Below, piece after piece: positions 1 to 9,123 of a stretch of 33,420 nt of DNA. The notes below the pieces were generated by a model. The model was given only the letters and a program-made list of their open reading frames with translations, did no database searches and was not told where the DNA came from. This DNA is from JBGSKY01 sp041740995 (GTDB lineage: Bacteria > Planctomycetota > Planctomycetia > Pirellulales > Pirellulaceae): NCBI GenBank assembly GCA_041740995.1, contig JBGSKY010000256.1, forward strand, positions 1 through 33,420. Reading direction: 5' to 3'. The first letter of the stretch is position 1. Each line of letters begins with the position of its first letter. Position numbers and translations under genes: made by a program.

Positions 1-2449
1 CCGATTGCCAGATTCCCTCTGGTTGTGGTGGTTTAACGGGCGGGCCGCCTATCGATTTGCTTAACAAACCCGATACGGCAAGCGTCTGATCACGGACCAT
101 TTCTGCCGACAAACGCGTCCTCGGTCCTCTTGTCAGCCATCGATTCTGGCGATCATTTTCATACTCTGCCAACGACGCGTTATGATCTTGACGATAAGTT
201 GCCGACAAAACAATCTCACGCAACAACGGCTTTAGTTTCCAGCGATAATTTGTTTTGAGCTGCGAGGCCAAATGATCTAACAATTCCAAATCACTCGGCA
301 ATGCACCACTAGACCCGAAGTCTTCCAGCGTTTCAACCAAACCAACTCCAAAAAGCTGTTCCCAGACTCGGTTTGCCCAGACTCGCGCAGTCAAAGGATT
401 ATCATCACTGACAAGCCATTCTGCTAATTGCAGCCGATTTGTGACATCCGGTGGATTGCCAGAAACGCTGAATAGTTTTGGTACTCCAGGCGCAATTACT
501 CCCCCTTTATCAAGCCAATTGCCGCGAATGAAGTGCCGTGTTTGCCTGCCCTGATTTGCCGGACGATTAAACATGACTGGCAAATCCGCACCGTCAATTG
601 AATTGGTAGCTTGCGATAATCTTGTAATGTCCGCAGTCGCATTTTTATAGGCTTCCGATCCGATCAATTCTACCCATCGAACGTCGTCACTGAAGTGGCA
701 CTGCAAACGACGTAGCGGCGTGGCGATACTGCCAGACGTCGATTGACCTTGATCGATCGTCAGCTCAACTCGGGCACCATCTCCAATTGCAATCGCTTCT
801 TCAAAGACAAAGACGGCCCACCGCGGGCCATGCATTTTCGGGTATGGGCCAACACCGGCTGATTTTTCGTTGAGCGCTTCTTGTGGATCATCTGATTCGG
901 TTAGCGCATCAGCAAACACGGCCGCCAATTTGACTTGCTGAGGTTCTCCAACTCTGTCCACAACTCGGACTTTTAGCGACGATATGACTGCGCCTTGCTC
1001 AGGCCATTGTGTCGGATCGTTAGACAGCGGCAGTAAATCGATTCGAATCGCGCTAAGCATTGGAAGTGAAACTTGAAAATCGATCGTGTAGACAACTCCT
1101 TCCGGAAACGTTCCTCCGTCAGTTAGGATTTGATCACCGTCGATCTTCAATCGACCTTCAGTTGCTTGTGCACTCTCCGGTGCACCGGTTTGCCAGGAAA
1201 TTTTTTCAGCTAATTCAACTCCGAATTGATTGCGATGTTTGCGAGCGTCAAGCAATTGCAATTGTGTCTCGATGGCTTCGTTTGCTTCGCCAGCTTTAGG
1301 AATCTTGAGCGTTGGAAATTCGTTTGGCAAATCACAATCGAGCGTATCATTAAAGATTGCCATAACCTTGTAATATTCGTCGTGATCAATAGCGTCGTAA
1401 GGGTGGGAGTGGCATTGAACGCAACCCAGAGTAAAACCTTGCCAAACGGTCCATGTGGTATTGATTCGATCGATAACTGCCTTCACTCGAAACTCTTCGT
1501 CGTCGGTACCACCTTCGGTATTGGTAAGCGTATTGCGGTTGAATGCCGTCGCGATCAAGACGCTCGGATCGACCTTGCCAGGATTTTGTTCCAAATACAT
1601 ATCGCCAGCTAGCTGCGCGATCGTAAATTCATCGTAGGGCATGTCCTGATTAAAGGCCTTTACAAGCCAGTCGCGATAGGGCCATGCATCTCGATGAGCA
1701 TCTTTTTCATATCCCATGGTGTCGGCGTATCGCGCCAAATCAATCCACAACGACGCCCACCGTTCGCCCATTGCCGGGCTTGCCAGAAGTTCATCGACCA
1801 CGCTCGCATAAGCCGCTTCGCGCTGGGAAAAATCGTCACCGCTGGCCGCCAGTCGATCGTTCAGCTCTTTCGATTGGCCTGCTGTTGGTGGCAGCCCAGT
1901 CAAGTCCAATGCGGCTCGGCGCAACCATTGCTGCGGGGCAGCTTCCTCGGAAGCTTTGAGGTCGTGCGCGAGATGCAGTGCAACTACAAAATTGTCTAAG
2001 GGTTGTTTCGCCCAGGTGGTCGACTTGTATTGAATCTGCGGGTTTTCGCGCAACGGGCCGACTGACCAAATCGGATTCCACTTTGCACCTTCGTTGATCC
2101 AACGCCGCAGTGTCGCGACTTCGTCGGCCGCTAACGGATCTGGATGTTCGTCAGGCGGTGGCATCCGATGGTCTGGATCGTCCGAAATAATTCGCTCGAT
2201 CATCATCGACGCATCGGCGTTGCCCGGCTGGATAACCCAACCGTCAGGCGGCAGAACGCTTTTACCATTAACAAACGACACATCAGCAATTGCCTTTACG
2301 CCGCCATGACAAGCTGTGCAATGCTGTGTGAGAATCGGGCGAACGTCGCGATTGAAGTCGATCGACGTTTCTTCGGCAATCAGCATCGTGGACCAAGTAA
2401 GCAGGCACACAAGGTTTATGCAAAGTATAAATGTTTTAATCACCAACAT
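1..2449 (-). CDS. DUF1549/DUF1553 planctomycete cytochrome c protein (3' part cut by window edge)
   Basis: The minus strand is open from an ATG at 2449 to the left edge, giving at least 816 residues without a stop, so the gene is partial. Residues 1-25 form a signal peptide (hydrophobic, ending LIA before EE). A haem-binding CTACH lies at residues 44-48 in a PSCyt1-type domain. A DUF1549 region follows, with WIDLARYADTMGYEKD near residue 230 and a second haem-like CVQCH at 343-347 followed by SHPYD. The DUF1553 region starts near residue 670 (LAEWLVSDDNPLTARVWANR). Families of this build are large exported proteins found mostly in planctomycetes, and their substrate is largely unknown. They are often encoded next to sulfatases, and here the sulfatase at 2611 is divergent across 161 bases. 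The usual length is about 900-1000 residues, so roughly the last 100-200 are outside the window. The family call is firm; a biochemical role is not. Confidence 0.9.
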   Translation of the reverse strand, partial: MLVIKTFILCINLVCLLTWSTMLIAEETSIDFNRDVRPILTQHCTACHGGVKAIADVSFVNGKSVLPPDGWVIQPGNADASMMIERIISDDPDHRMPPPDEHPDPLAADEVATLRRWINEGAKWNPIWSVGPLRENPQIQYKSTTWAKQPLDNFVVALHLAHDLKASEEAAPQQWLRRAALDLTGLPPTAGQSKELNDRLAASGDDFSQREAAYASVVDELLASPAMGERWASLWIDLARYADTMGYEKDAHRDAWPYRDWLVKAFNQDMPYDEFTIAQLAGDMYLEQNPGKVDPSVLIATAFNRNTLTNTEGGTDDEEFRVKAVIDRINTTWTVWQGFTLGCVQCHSHPYDAIDHDEYYKVMAIFNDTLDCDLPNEFPTLKIPKAGEANEAIETQLQLLDARKHRNQFGVELAEKISWQTGAPESAQATEGRLKIDGDQILTDGGTFPEGVVYTIDFQVSLPMLSAIRIDLLPLSNDPTQWPEQGAVISSLKVRVVDRVGEPQQVKLAAVFADALTESDDPQEALNEKSAGVGPYPKMHGPRWAVFVFEEAIAIGDGARVELTIDQGQSTSGSIATPLRRLQCHFSDDVRWVELIGSEAYKNATADITRLSQATNSIDGADLPVMFNRPANQGRQTRHFIRGNWLDKGGVIAPGVPKLFSVSGNPPDVTNRLQLAEWLVSDDNPLTARVWANRVWEQLFGVGLVETLEDFGSSGALPSDLELLDHLASQLKTNYRWKLKPLLREIVLSATYRQDHNASLAEYENDRQNRWLTRGPRTRLSAEMVRDQTLAVSGLLSKSIGGPPVKPPQPEGIWQS

Positions 2450-2610
2450 TGCAGCGGCATCAATAGATTGGGGTTAGAATATGCGGTGGTTCGCAAGGAA
2501 CGAAAGCGAATCGATCGCCGATTGAGCATCAAGCTCTATCTTAAACCAAATATTCCGGTTGGTGACGCTTTGTTCTCCGATAGTCGGCTGCGAAAGAGGT
2601 CAATTGATTA

Positions 2611-4014
2611 ATGCAAAAATATTATCGGCTGATCGCCTTACTCTTATTTTGCTTCGCTGCGCAGGTTTTTGCGGGGCCACCTAACATTATCTTGATTTTG
2701 AGCGACGACGTCGCCCAAGGTGATCTTGGTTGTTACGGACAGAAACTTATTCAGACTCCTAACCTTAATCGCTTGGCTGGTGAAGGCACTCGCTACCTGC
2801 AAGCGTACTGCGGTACCACTGTTTGCGCGCCAAGCAGAGCATCATTGATGACCGGCCAACACTGTGGTCATTGTCCGATTCGTGGGAATTACGAAGTCCC
2901 GCCAGAAGGTCAGTTGCCGCTGCCTGCTGAGACGGTGACCGTCGCCGAGGTGTTAAAATCGGCCAGTTATGCGACGGTCTGTTCTGGTAAATGGGGAATG
3001 GGTTTTTTTGACACAACCGGTTCGCCGATGAAGCAGGGCTTCGATCATTTCTTTGGCTATAACTGTCAGCGTGAAGCGCATTCGTATTTTCCGAGATACC
3101 TCTACAACGACGCGACTAAGTTTTTCCTCGACGGCAACGATGGAAAGACAATTGGCAAGACTTATGCGCAAGATTTGATTCAGTCAGATACCCTGCAATG
3201 GATTGAAGATCATCACCAGCAACCGTTCTTTCTCTTTTACGCGATAACGTTACCGCATGGGCGACATGAAATCGATCAGCTTGGACAGTACGCTGACAAA
3301 GATTGGTCATTAGCTCAAAAGTCGTATGCAGCTCAAATCTCGCGTTTGGATAGTGATGTCGGTGCGATTGCAAACTTACTCAAAGATTTAAAAATCGCGG
3401 AAAATACATTGATCCTTTTCAGCGGAGACAACGGGTCCTCTTTTTCGTCCGATTCCGAAATCGGAAAACGATTTGAACAAGATGCGAATGGTCTGCGAGG
3501 CTTCAAACGTGATCTGTATGAAGGCGCGCTTCGACAAGCCGCATTTGCTTGGTGGCCAGGTACCGTTCCTGCAGGTCGAGTCAGCGACGAGCCTTGGGCG
3601 TTCTGGGATTTTCTGCCAACTTGTGCCGAGCTAGCGGGCGTTGGACTGGCCGACAGCAACAGTGTCGACGGTAAATCGCTTGTCAGTTTCTTGAAAGGTG
3701 GAGCAGCGCCGAAGCGAGACTATTTTTATTGGGAGCTGCATGAAACAAATCCGATTCAAGCGATTCGTTTTGGCGATTGGAAAGCAGTGAAGCCACATGG
3801 CGAATCGATTGAGCTTTACAACTTAGCCGACGATCAGAGCGAACAATTGAACATTGCTCAATTTCACGCGGACCTTGTTACGAAAGCTCAGAATTTAATG
3901 AACGAATCTCATCAACCCAATGAACACTGGCCATTGACTGGCAGTTCGGCTGAGAGAAACGCCAGTGGCAAAGCGGCCTGGGAAGCAACCCGCTTTCGAG
4001 CTCAAAGCCGCTGA
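2611..4014 (+). CDS. Secreted sulfatase (formylglycine-dependent, S1 family)
   Basis: A 467-residue sulfatase expected to hydrolyse sulfate esters, probably on polysaccharides, outside the cytoplasm. A signal peptide ends at about residue 21 (QVFA before GPPN). The metal-binding SDD is at 31-33. The CAPSR motif at 72-76 carries the cysteine that is oxidised to formylglycine, and TGQ follows shortly after as in the family signature. FSGDNGSS in the middle of the protein supplies further metal ligands. The C-terminal section (RFGDWKAVK, then ELYNLADD) is the usual sulfatase C-subdomain. Length is normal for arylsulfatase-A-like enzymes. GAGG at 2596-2599 is a plausible ribosome-binding site, slightly far from the ATG. 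It is divergent from the DUF1553 cytochrome gene. The specific substrate cannot be read from the sequence, and no maturase gene is in the window. Confidence 0.94.
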   Translation: MQKYYRLIALLLFCFAAQVFAGPPNIILILSDDVAQGDLGCYGQKLIQTPNLNRLAGEGTRYLQAYCGTTVCAPSRASLMTGQHCGHCPIRGNYEVPPEGQLPLPAETVTVAEVLKSASYATVCSGKWGMGFFDTTGSPMKQGFDHFFGYNCQREAHSYFPRYLYNDATKFFLDGNDGKTIGKTYAQDLIQSDTLQWIEDHHQQPFFLFYAITLPHGRHEIDQLGQYADKDWSLAQKSYAAQISRLDSDVGAIANLLKDLKIAENTLILFSGDNGSSFSSDSEIGKRFEQDANGLRGFKRDLYEGALRQAAFAWWPGTVPAGRVSDEPWAFWDFLPTCAELAGVGLADSNSVDGKSLVSFLKGGAAPKRDYFYWELHETNPIQAIRFGDWKAVKPHGESIELYNLADDQSEQLNIAQFHADLVTKAQNLMNESHQPNEHWPLTGSSAERNASGKAAWEATRFRAQSR

Positions 4015-4117
4015 AAATTTTCTCATGATCGACCAAAATCTTCCGACTATCTTGCTTCGCTGATAGGTCATCATCATGGAGCTTGCAGAAACGGATGACT
4101 ACCGACTACTTTCAGGC

Positions 4118-4705
4118 TTACATTTTGCTTGACCGCGTATCGCTCGGCTGATAGCGATTCATATCTTCCCGAGTCAGAATTTGAGGTCGCCACTCTTCGC
4201 CAATAAAAGTGCGAATGCAAGAACGAAAATGATCCTTATTAAAATCGTCTTCCGGCTCTTTCCAGATTACTGAGTAGCCAACTGACAAGCTTGCGTCCTT
4301 GAGCTTTTTATACAAATCACTTGGCTTAAAATTCTTGAAAATATTAGCAAAGTCTTCGAGGCCTCCCGGACCTCCCCCGGGAAACCCTCCAGGTATTGCA
4401 AAATGAAGTGCTCGAGCAACTTGACTAGAGCATATCCCTGCATATCCATAAGAGTTGCCACCGGCACTTTCTCTGATAGTCCGCATCACATATTCGACGG
4501 CCTTTTGACCATCCACACTGGGAACTAGTTCCTGGACTACCAATGGGCGATTCGATCTCTCGTTTTCGCTCACATATGCCGTAAAAGGCAGAATTCGCCA
4601 ACCCTGACCTTCAAATGTGTAGGTTGTTCCCTCAACATCGAAGCAGGAATGCCCAGGGCCTACTTTGTTCAAATTCGTAACTGGATGTACTACTTTGACA
4701 CTCAT
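4118..4705 (-). CDS. Unknown small protein, possible permuted papain-like (NlpC/P60-type) hydrolase
   Basis: I do not recognise this gene with certainty. The frame opens at 4762 (214 residues), but an ATG at 4705 (MSVKVVHP) has an AGGGGA about 7 bases upstream and is preferred, giving 195 residues. There is no signal peptide. Two blocks resemble permuted papain/NlpC-P60 folds: GHSCFDVEG near residue 18, with a candidate catalytic His19, and YGYAGICSSQVARAL near residue 86, with candidate Cys92. In permuted members the His comes before the Cys, as here. A Gly/Pro-rich stretch (PGGFPGGGPGG) follows, then a Lys-rich C-terminus. The gene is solitary, on the opposite strand to the sulfatase. Domains like this occur in amidases and in polymorphic-toxin effectors, but no secretion or immunity partner is visible, so the function is open. 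Confidence 0.7.
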   Translation of the reverse strand: MSVKVVHPVTNLNKVGPGHSCFDVEGTTYTFEGQGWRILPFTAYVSENERSNRPLVVQELVPSVDGQKAVEYVMRTIRESAGGNSYGYAGICSSQVARALHFAIPGGFPGGGPGGLEDFANIFKNFKPSDLYKKLKDASLSVGYSVIWKEPEDDFNKDHFRSCIRTFIGEEWRPQILTREDMNRYQPSDTRSSKM

Positions 4706-4762
4706 CTCTGGATCCCCTTGGTTTGCATGAAAGTCCAGCAAATTCAACCAAATTCTTAACAA

Positions 4763-5176
4763 CCAACAAGTATAAGGCTAAGTGGACTTCAAAGCCAGTT
4801 AATTAGGAGTTTCGCCAATAGCATACGGTCCATGCTTTTTAGATCCGCAGGCGGGTTTCTCTGATTCAACTTTTCCCATGTTTGAACGGATTTCTAAGCA
4901 CTGAGCTAATCAGCTCTCAAAAAGCAAAACTGCGCAACAACAGAAACACGAAATCACCGCTGTTGTTAGTTTTTCAGTTCCGAAGTTGTTTGAGTCCGCT
5001 CGTTAACTGATGAGCGGAACACCCAAAATGAAAACTACAGACCATGTGAGAGAAACCCAGATCAACCATTTGCTCGTGTCGCAAGGCTTGTTTTCCAATT
5101 CTGGCGATTCAACATTTCAAGAGTTCACTGACATCGTTGCGGCAACCAAAAGACAGCGAAGTGCGGGCCATTCATG
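4763..5176. other. Intergenic region between the orphan protein and ppx
   Basis: No convincing gene lies in these 414 bases. A plus-strand frame starting at 5010 runs into the antisense of the Ppx C-terminus and has no family resemblance. The one structured element is the hairpin at 4936-4967, listed separately. Confidence 0.5.
4936..4967 (-). terminator. Possible terminator downstream of ppx
   Basis: AACAACAG (4936-4943) and CTGTTGTT (4960-4967) form an 8-bp stem with a 16-base loop. On the minus strand it is followed by GCGCAGTTTTGCTTTTTG, a broken T-run. It lies about 210 bases beyond the Ppx stop codon. The long loop and interrupted T-run make it only a moderate candidate. Confidence 0.35.
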
Positions 5177-6772
5177 CTACGCGTTTACGTTGCGTCTCAA
5201 CGCGCGCAGAAGCAAGCTCATGCCGAAGACTTCTTCGAAGAGGGTGCCGGTCTGGCGAAGCATGAGTTGCTCTAACGATAAATCTTCGACGTCGCTGGTC
5301 GAGATGATCCAGCGATCGCTGTCGCGACGGCAACGGATGTTGGTGATTCGCTGAGAACGCGTTTCATCCAATGCAATCGCGATTCGCAGGATCGCGGCAA
5401 GCTTCGAAACGGCAACGCGGTCGGCTCGGTCAAGCGTCGCGTAGCCCTCGTGTTCGGATTGCGGACTGGATCGACGATGATAACGAGCGACCAAAGCAAT
5501 CAGAAGAACGTCCTTTCGCGAGAGCCCGAATAACTCGCTATTGCGAATCATATACATCGCGTGCTTGTGGTTGCTTCGAACGTTAATAAAGTGCCCGATA
5601 CCATAAAGCAACGAAGCGACGTAAAGGATCAGCTCCATGCGTTCGTCAAGCTGATGTTCTTCCTTCAAATCAGCGAACAGCTTTCGACTTAACGACGCAA
5701 CATGTCGCGCATGTTTTTCATCGAATGAAAACTTACGTCCCAAATTGATTGCGGACCGAATAATCTGGTTGCGAAATTCGTCAGTCCATCGTTCGCTGTG
5801 GGCAAAATCTGAAAGCAGACCGTCACGCAAATTCGTTGGTGCAGCGTGAATGGTGTTACAGCCGAAACGCTCCGCCAGTCGCACGTAGCAGAGCAGGGCG
5901 GGGCCAACAGTTTCGGCGTCTGGAAAACTGATGTTGTATTGATGGACGATTTCTTCGTTAGATTTCTCTAATATTTCATCGGCCAATCTTGATATTGAAG
6001 AGAGCGGAAGATTGACCATCGCTTGCGTATCGTCTTCGCGGCAAAGTACGCTCATAGCGAAACGAATATCGCCACCGATACCGACTATTTCGACCTTCGA
6101 TTCGCTTTGCACATGGTCGTAAATGGCTTCGATAAATCGCCGAATCTGTGTGTCCATAATTGAGCGGATTTTACCGCCCGGTGTTCGGAGCTTGTCAAGC
6201 TGTTCAATCAACCTTAGCGAACCCAAACGATAGGAATTCGAGAACAAAACGTTCCCTTTTCGAACAACCAAAATCTCCGTGCTGCCGCTGCCGATTTCGA
6301 CAACGATATTTTTTGTGGCGGCCAATTCCGGAGTGCTATTTAACAGCGGCTGGACACCCATGTACGTAATCCGATTGACCTCGGCTTCATCAAGCGAGTC
6401 GATGACTAACCCCGTTGCAATGAAGATGCGATCGATGAAGGCCAATCGGTTGCTAGCCTCGCGGACAGCCGAAGTGGCCACGATTCGCATTTGTTCTGGG
6501 CGAGTGATGCCGTATTGTTGCATCGCGCGACGGTAGCTTTTGAGAACACGGACGCATTCTTCGATAGAACTGCGTCGAATGCGTCGGGATGTGAAAGTAT
6601 CTTTGCCCAGAGCGACCGCTTGTGTCAGGCTTTCGAGCGAACGAACGCGACCATCGCTATGGATCTCGGCGATGGCCATGCGGATACTGGTGGCGCCGAT
6701 ATCAATCACGGCAACGGCTTGTGATTGCCCCGGTTCTCGCGGCAGCGTTCTTGGTCCTATGTTGGCTGACAT
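5177..6772 (-). CDS. Ppx/GppA-family exopolyphosphatase-like protein with altered HD domain
   Basis: A 531-residue protein of the exopolyphosphatase/guanosine pentaphosphatase family, whose members remove phosphate from polyphosphate or pppGpp. The N-terminal ASKHA-type domain is visible: VAVIDIGATSIRMAIAE (residues 21-36, usual DIGSNS), ATSAVREASN (99-108) and VVEIGSGSTE (157-166, usual DIGGGSTE). The C-terminal HD-like domain spans about residues 335-525, with HARHV (354-358), NHKHAMYMI (401-409) and VARYHR (428-433). The usual LLHDIGH motif reads LLYGIGH at 388-394, so the His-Asp pair is Tyr-Gly. The first domain has also drifted from consensus in places. Length matches two-domain Ppx enzymes. 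It lies 82 bases after the cytochrome-like gene on the same strand, so cotranscription is possible. The family call is sure; the exact substrate is not. Confidence 0.9.
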   Translation of the reverse strand: MSANIGPRTLPREPGQSQAVAVIDIGATSIRMAIAEIHSDGRVRSLESLTQAVALGKDTFTSRRIRRSSIEECVRVLKSYRRAMQQYGITRPEQMRIVATSAVREASNRLAFIDRIFIATGLVIDSLDEAEVNRITYMGVQPLLNSTPELAATKNIVVEIGSGSTEILVVRKGNVLFSNSYRLGSLRLIEQLDKLRTPGGKIRSIMDTQIRRFIEAIYDHVQSESKVEIVGIGGDIRFAMSVLCREDDTQAMVNLPLSSISRLADEILEKSNEEIVHQYNISFPDAETVGPALLCYVRLAERFGCNTIHAAPTNLRDGLLSDFAHSERWTDEFRNQIIRSAINLGRKFSFDEKHARHVASLSRKLFADLKEEHQLDERMELILYVASLLYGIGHFINVRSNHKHAMYMIRNSELFGLSRKDVLLIALVARYHRRSSPQSEHEGYATLDRADRVAVSKLAAILRIAIALDETRSQRITNIRCRRDSDRWIISTSDVEDLSLEQLMLRQTGTLFEEVFGMSLLLRALRRNVNA

Positions 6773-6854
6773 AACACAACTCGGTCAGAAAATTCTAAGG
6801 GTTTGGATCGATGGCGCAGTGTCGCTCAGAACTACGTTTTGAGCGGAGCAGCCA

Positions 6855-8822
6855 TTACTTTACCATCAAACCCAAGAATGAGGCGAGCGTATTATCCAGC
6901 GGACCATACTCGCTGGTAAACGCAGCTTCAAAACTTCCCGAAGCGATTAAACGCTTTTGGAAACTATCGAATTTTCGCTTGTTGTTGGGTTGATTCAGCG
7001 CTCGAACGAATACGAACCCAACTGCTGCGGCGTCTTCTTCATTGATTTTGCCTTCGATCAATGGCTGGACGTTTTTTAACGAGCTAACGACGCGTTGAGC
7101 GTTTTTCTCCCAGGCACCGATTTCTGAGTCACTGCGTATCTTGCCACCGTAGGCAAAACGACCCAATCCATCAGCAAACCAACGCGGTGTTCCATCAAAC
7201 GAGCTTGCCCATAGCGCAGCGAGATTGATCTTCAAATTTTTCGCCATGACTTGCTCATCTTGCGAGCTGGTTGTCAGTGCGACATAAGCGTTGACGCCTT
7301 CTCGACGCCAGTGAGCAGTCCAATTGGAAGGCAGCGAACGCGATTCAGCCATCTTGCCAAATTCGCTGTAGTCATATCGCTTCTCAAAAACGAAAATCGT
7401 CGCGCCGCTGGGAAAGAAGTCTTTGCTTTTGTCGACTCGCAAAGTTCCTCGCAATGATTCCAATGCTTCACTTGCTTGTGCGAGGACTGCTGCCGCTGCG
7501 GAATCGCTTTCATCGGACAAGACCACCAATTGCTCATTGTCGGCAAAAAAAGCTTCACGTTCACCGTAGACTCGACGCCAGTCTGCTTTGGCAGATGCCA
7601 ACCGTCGCTCGCGCAACTGCTCCGGCGTCGCATTTGAAACCCAGGCTAACTCAGCCACGCGAGCGAGCGCCATGTCAGGCGCCGAACCGTCGAAGCTCGC
7701 ACCCTCGTTGATCCAAGTTTCAAACTTTTCAATCGTCACATCGTCGAGTGCTGGCCGATTGACCGGCATTTGTTGCCCAGCGGTGCCGCGAAGTTTTTGG
7801 ACCAGCAAGCTCTCTTTTGCGTTGCCTTGGACGAGCAAATCGCCGCTCATGCCGCCGCGAATCAGTCTGGCAAAGGAGTTCATATTCAAGTTGCCTCGGA
7901 TTTGCTGGGCTTCGACGTGGCAGCCTTTGCAGTTTTCGGCAATCACCGGCGCGATATCGCGAGCGAAGCTGACAGTGGTTGTTTTGGGCGGTTGAAAGTT
8001 GTTGACCTTCATCGCTTCAACATTTGCATTAGCCATTGCTGGCGCGACATTAATCTGATCGCTAGGACGGGCACCATCGTATTTAGCACCTTGGTCAATC
8101 CATTGCCTAAGAATCGCGATTTCCGCATCTGGAACTTTCGGACCGTTGGGGGGCATCTCCTGACCCTCGATGACTTCGATCATTCGACTGGCGGCAGCGT
8201 TGCCGGTTGTGACCAAGGGAATACCCTTGGCACCTTTTTGAATTCCTTCAAAGGTCGCCATTGAGAGCCCGCCGGACGTCCGACGCACGTGACAGTTCCC
8301 GCAGCGATTGACGAGAATCGGCGAGACGTCTTTGGTAAAGCTCAAACCGCCAGCGGGCATTCGCTGCGGATCAGCCGACTTTGGATTGGAAGCCTGCTTC
8401 TGAAAATCATTCCAATTTGGAAAATCGTCGATCGTTCCGCCTTTGGCTTTGACCATTTTATGTGCGGCTAGAACTTGATCGTAATTGCGTTTGAGCGCGC
8501 CGCGCTGAGCCGCATTGGCCGCTTGGCTGACCAGCTCTGTGAGTAAGTCGCGACACTGAACAAGCTCGCCAGCACACTTCTCGTAAGAGTTCTTTTTGAA
8601 CGAATCGCTCGCTTGATCAAACGTCTGTTTGTAGGTGTTGTAGAGCTTGGCTAAGTCAGGCTCGCTCTGAGCGCTGGCCGATTGAATGACTACTGCTAAA
8701 CTGCAGACAAGAAGGACAAATGCTGTGGCAAGCTTTTTCAAAGGCCGAAACACAGCCCAGCTTAGATCGCCAATCAAATTATCGCCCGAGGACAACCTAA
8801 AATTGTTTGATTGCGTCGCCAT
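6855..8822 (-). CDS. Exported protein with two PSCyt1 cytochrome c domains and a degenerate peptidase-like C-terminus
   Basis: A 655-residue protein with a membrane-export segment near residues 31-52 (long N-region, then LATAFVLLVCSLAVV and ASAQ). Residues 55-150 are mainly helical and contain two cysteines. The first PSCyt1 domain has CGNCH at 174-178 with distal methionine EMPPNGP (222-228). The second has CKGCH at 298-302 with QMPVNRP (351-357). Both end in the family pattern WIDQGAKYDG or WINEGASFDG. The C-terminal 270 residues resemble DUF1570-type zinc peptidases (FVFEKRYDYSEFGKM at 477-491, PRWFADGLGRFAYG at 546-559). No HExxH is present: the matching helix reads MAKNLKINLAALW. I infer an exported electron-transfer or binding protein, not an active protease. 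A short GC-rich stem (8860-8883) sits just upstream of the start. Confidence 0.85.
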   Translation of the reverse strand: MATQSNNFRLSSGDNLIGDLSWAVFRPLKKLATAFVLLVCSLAVVIQSASAQSEPDLAKLYNTYKQTFDQASDSFKKNSYEKCAGELVQCRDLLTELVSQAANAAQRGALKRNYDQVLAAHKMVKAKGGTIDDFPNWNDFQKQASNPKSADPQRMPAGGLSFTKDVSPILVNRCGNCHVRRTSGGLSMATFEGIQKGAKGIPLVTTGNAAASRMIEVIEGQEMPPNGPKVPDAEIAILRQWIDQGAKYDGARPSDQINVAPAMANANVEAMKVNNFQPPKTTTVSFARDIAPVIAENCKGCHVEAQQIRGNLNMNSFARLIRGGMSGDLLVQGNAKESLLVQKLRGTAGQQMPVNRPALDDVTIEKFETWINEGASFDGSAPDMALARVAELAWVSNATPEQLRERRLASAKADWRRVYGEREAFFADNEQLVVLSDESDSAAAAVLAQASEALESLRGTLRVDKSKDFFPSGATIFVFEKRYDYSEFGKMAESRSLPSNWTAHWRREGVNAYVALTTSSQDEQVMAKNLKINLAALWASSFDGTPRWFADGLGRFAYGGKIRSDSEIGAWEKNAQRVVSSLKNVQPLIEGKINEEDAAAVGFVFVRALNQPNNKRKFDSFQKRLIASGSFEAAFTSEYGPLDNTLASFLGLMVK

Positions 8823-9123
8823 AAATCGCTGGTCCTCGCAGAACTATCTAGTATTAACAGCCCCCTGTTATTTGAGTGGGGGCAGCCGTTCAAAATGTCG
8901 CTTTGAAAGCGAATCAGCTCTACAATTGTACTTGTAATAGCCGCAGAGGTTGGCCAGGTCGGGACAGTTTGACTGGACTTTAATCGGATCGAGGCTATAT
9001 TTAGGACGTTCCGTTGGTTATTTGGCCACTGGCACGACCAGGTTCCATTGGCTTTTTTCTTGGGCTATTTGCTTCGCCCGCCGTTTTGGTCCTGGAAATT
9101 TCTCACTCAGGACTCTTTAGACG
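8823..9123. other. Divergent intergenic region, cytochrome-like gene and DEAD-box helicase
   Basis: About 300 bases holding the upstream regions of both divergent genes. GCCCCC (8860-8865) and GGGGGC (8878-8883) can pair in the leader of the minus-strand gene. A perfect 10-base palindrome, TACAATTGTA, lies at 8921-8930. TTGACT (8969-8974) and TATATT (8996-9001) resemble promoter boxes on the plus strand, but the 21-base spacing is too long for confidence. No gene is seen. Confidence 0.35.

Noticed and set aside
1060..2611. Several plus-strand open frames of 70-155 codons
   Set aside because: They are shadows of the long minus-strand DUF1553 gene, whose frame runs unbroken and carries clear family motifs.
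5010..5354. 114-codon plus-strand frame overlapping the 3' end of ppx
   Set aside because: More than half is antisense to the conserved Ppx C-terminus, and the rest has no recognisable features.
8921..8930. 10-base perfect palindrome TACAATTGTA as a regulator site
   Set aside because: A palindrome of this size is common by chance in AT-rich DNA, and no second copy is seen.
8969..9001. TTGACT and TATATT as a promoter for the DEAD-box gene
   Set aside because: The spacing is 21 bases, too long for a standard housekeeping promoter.
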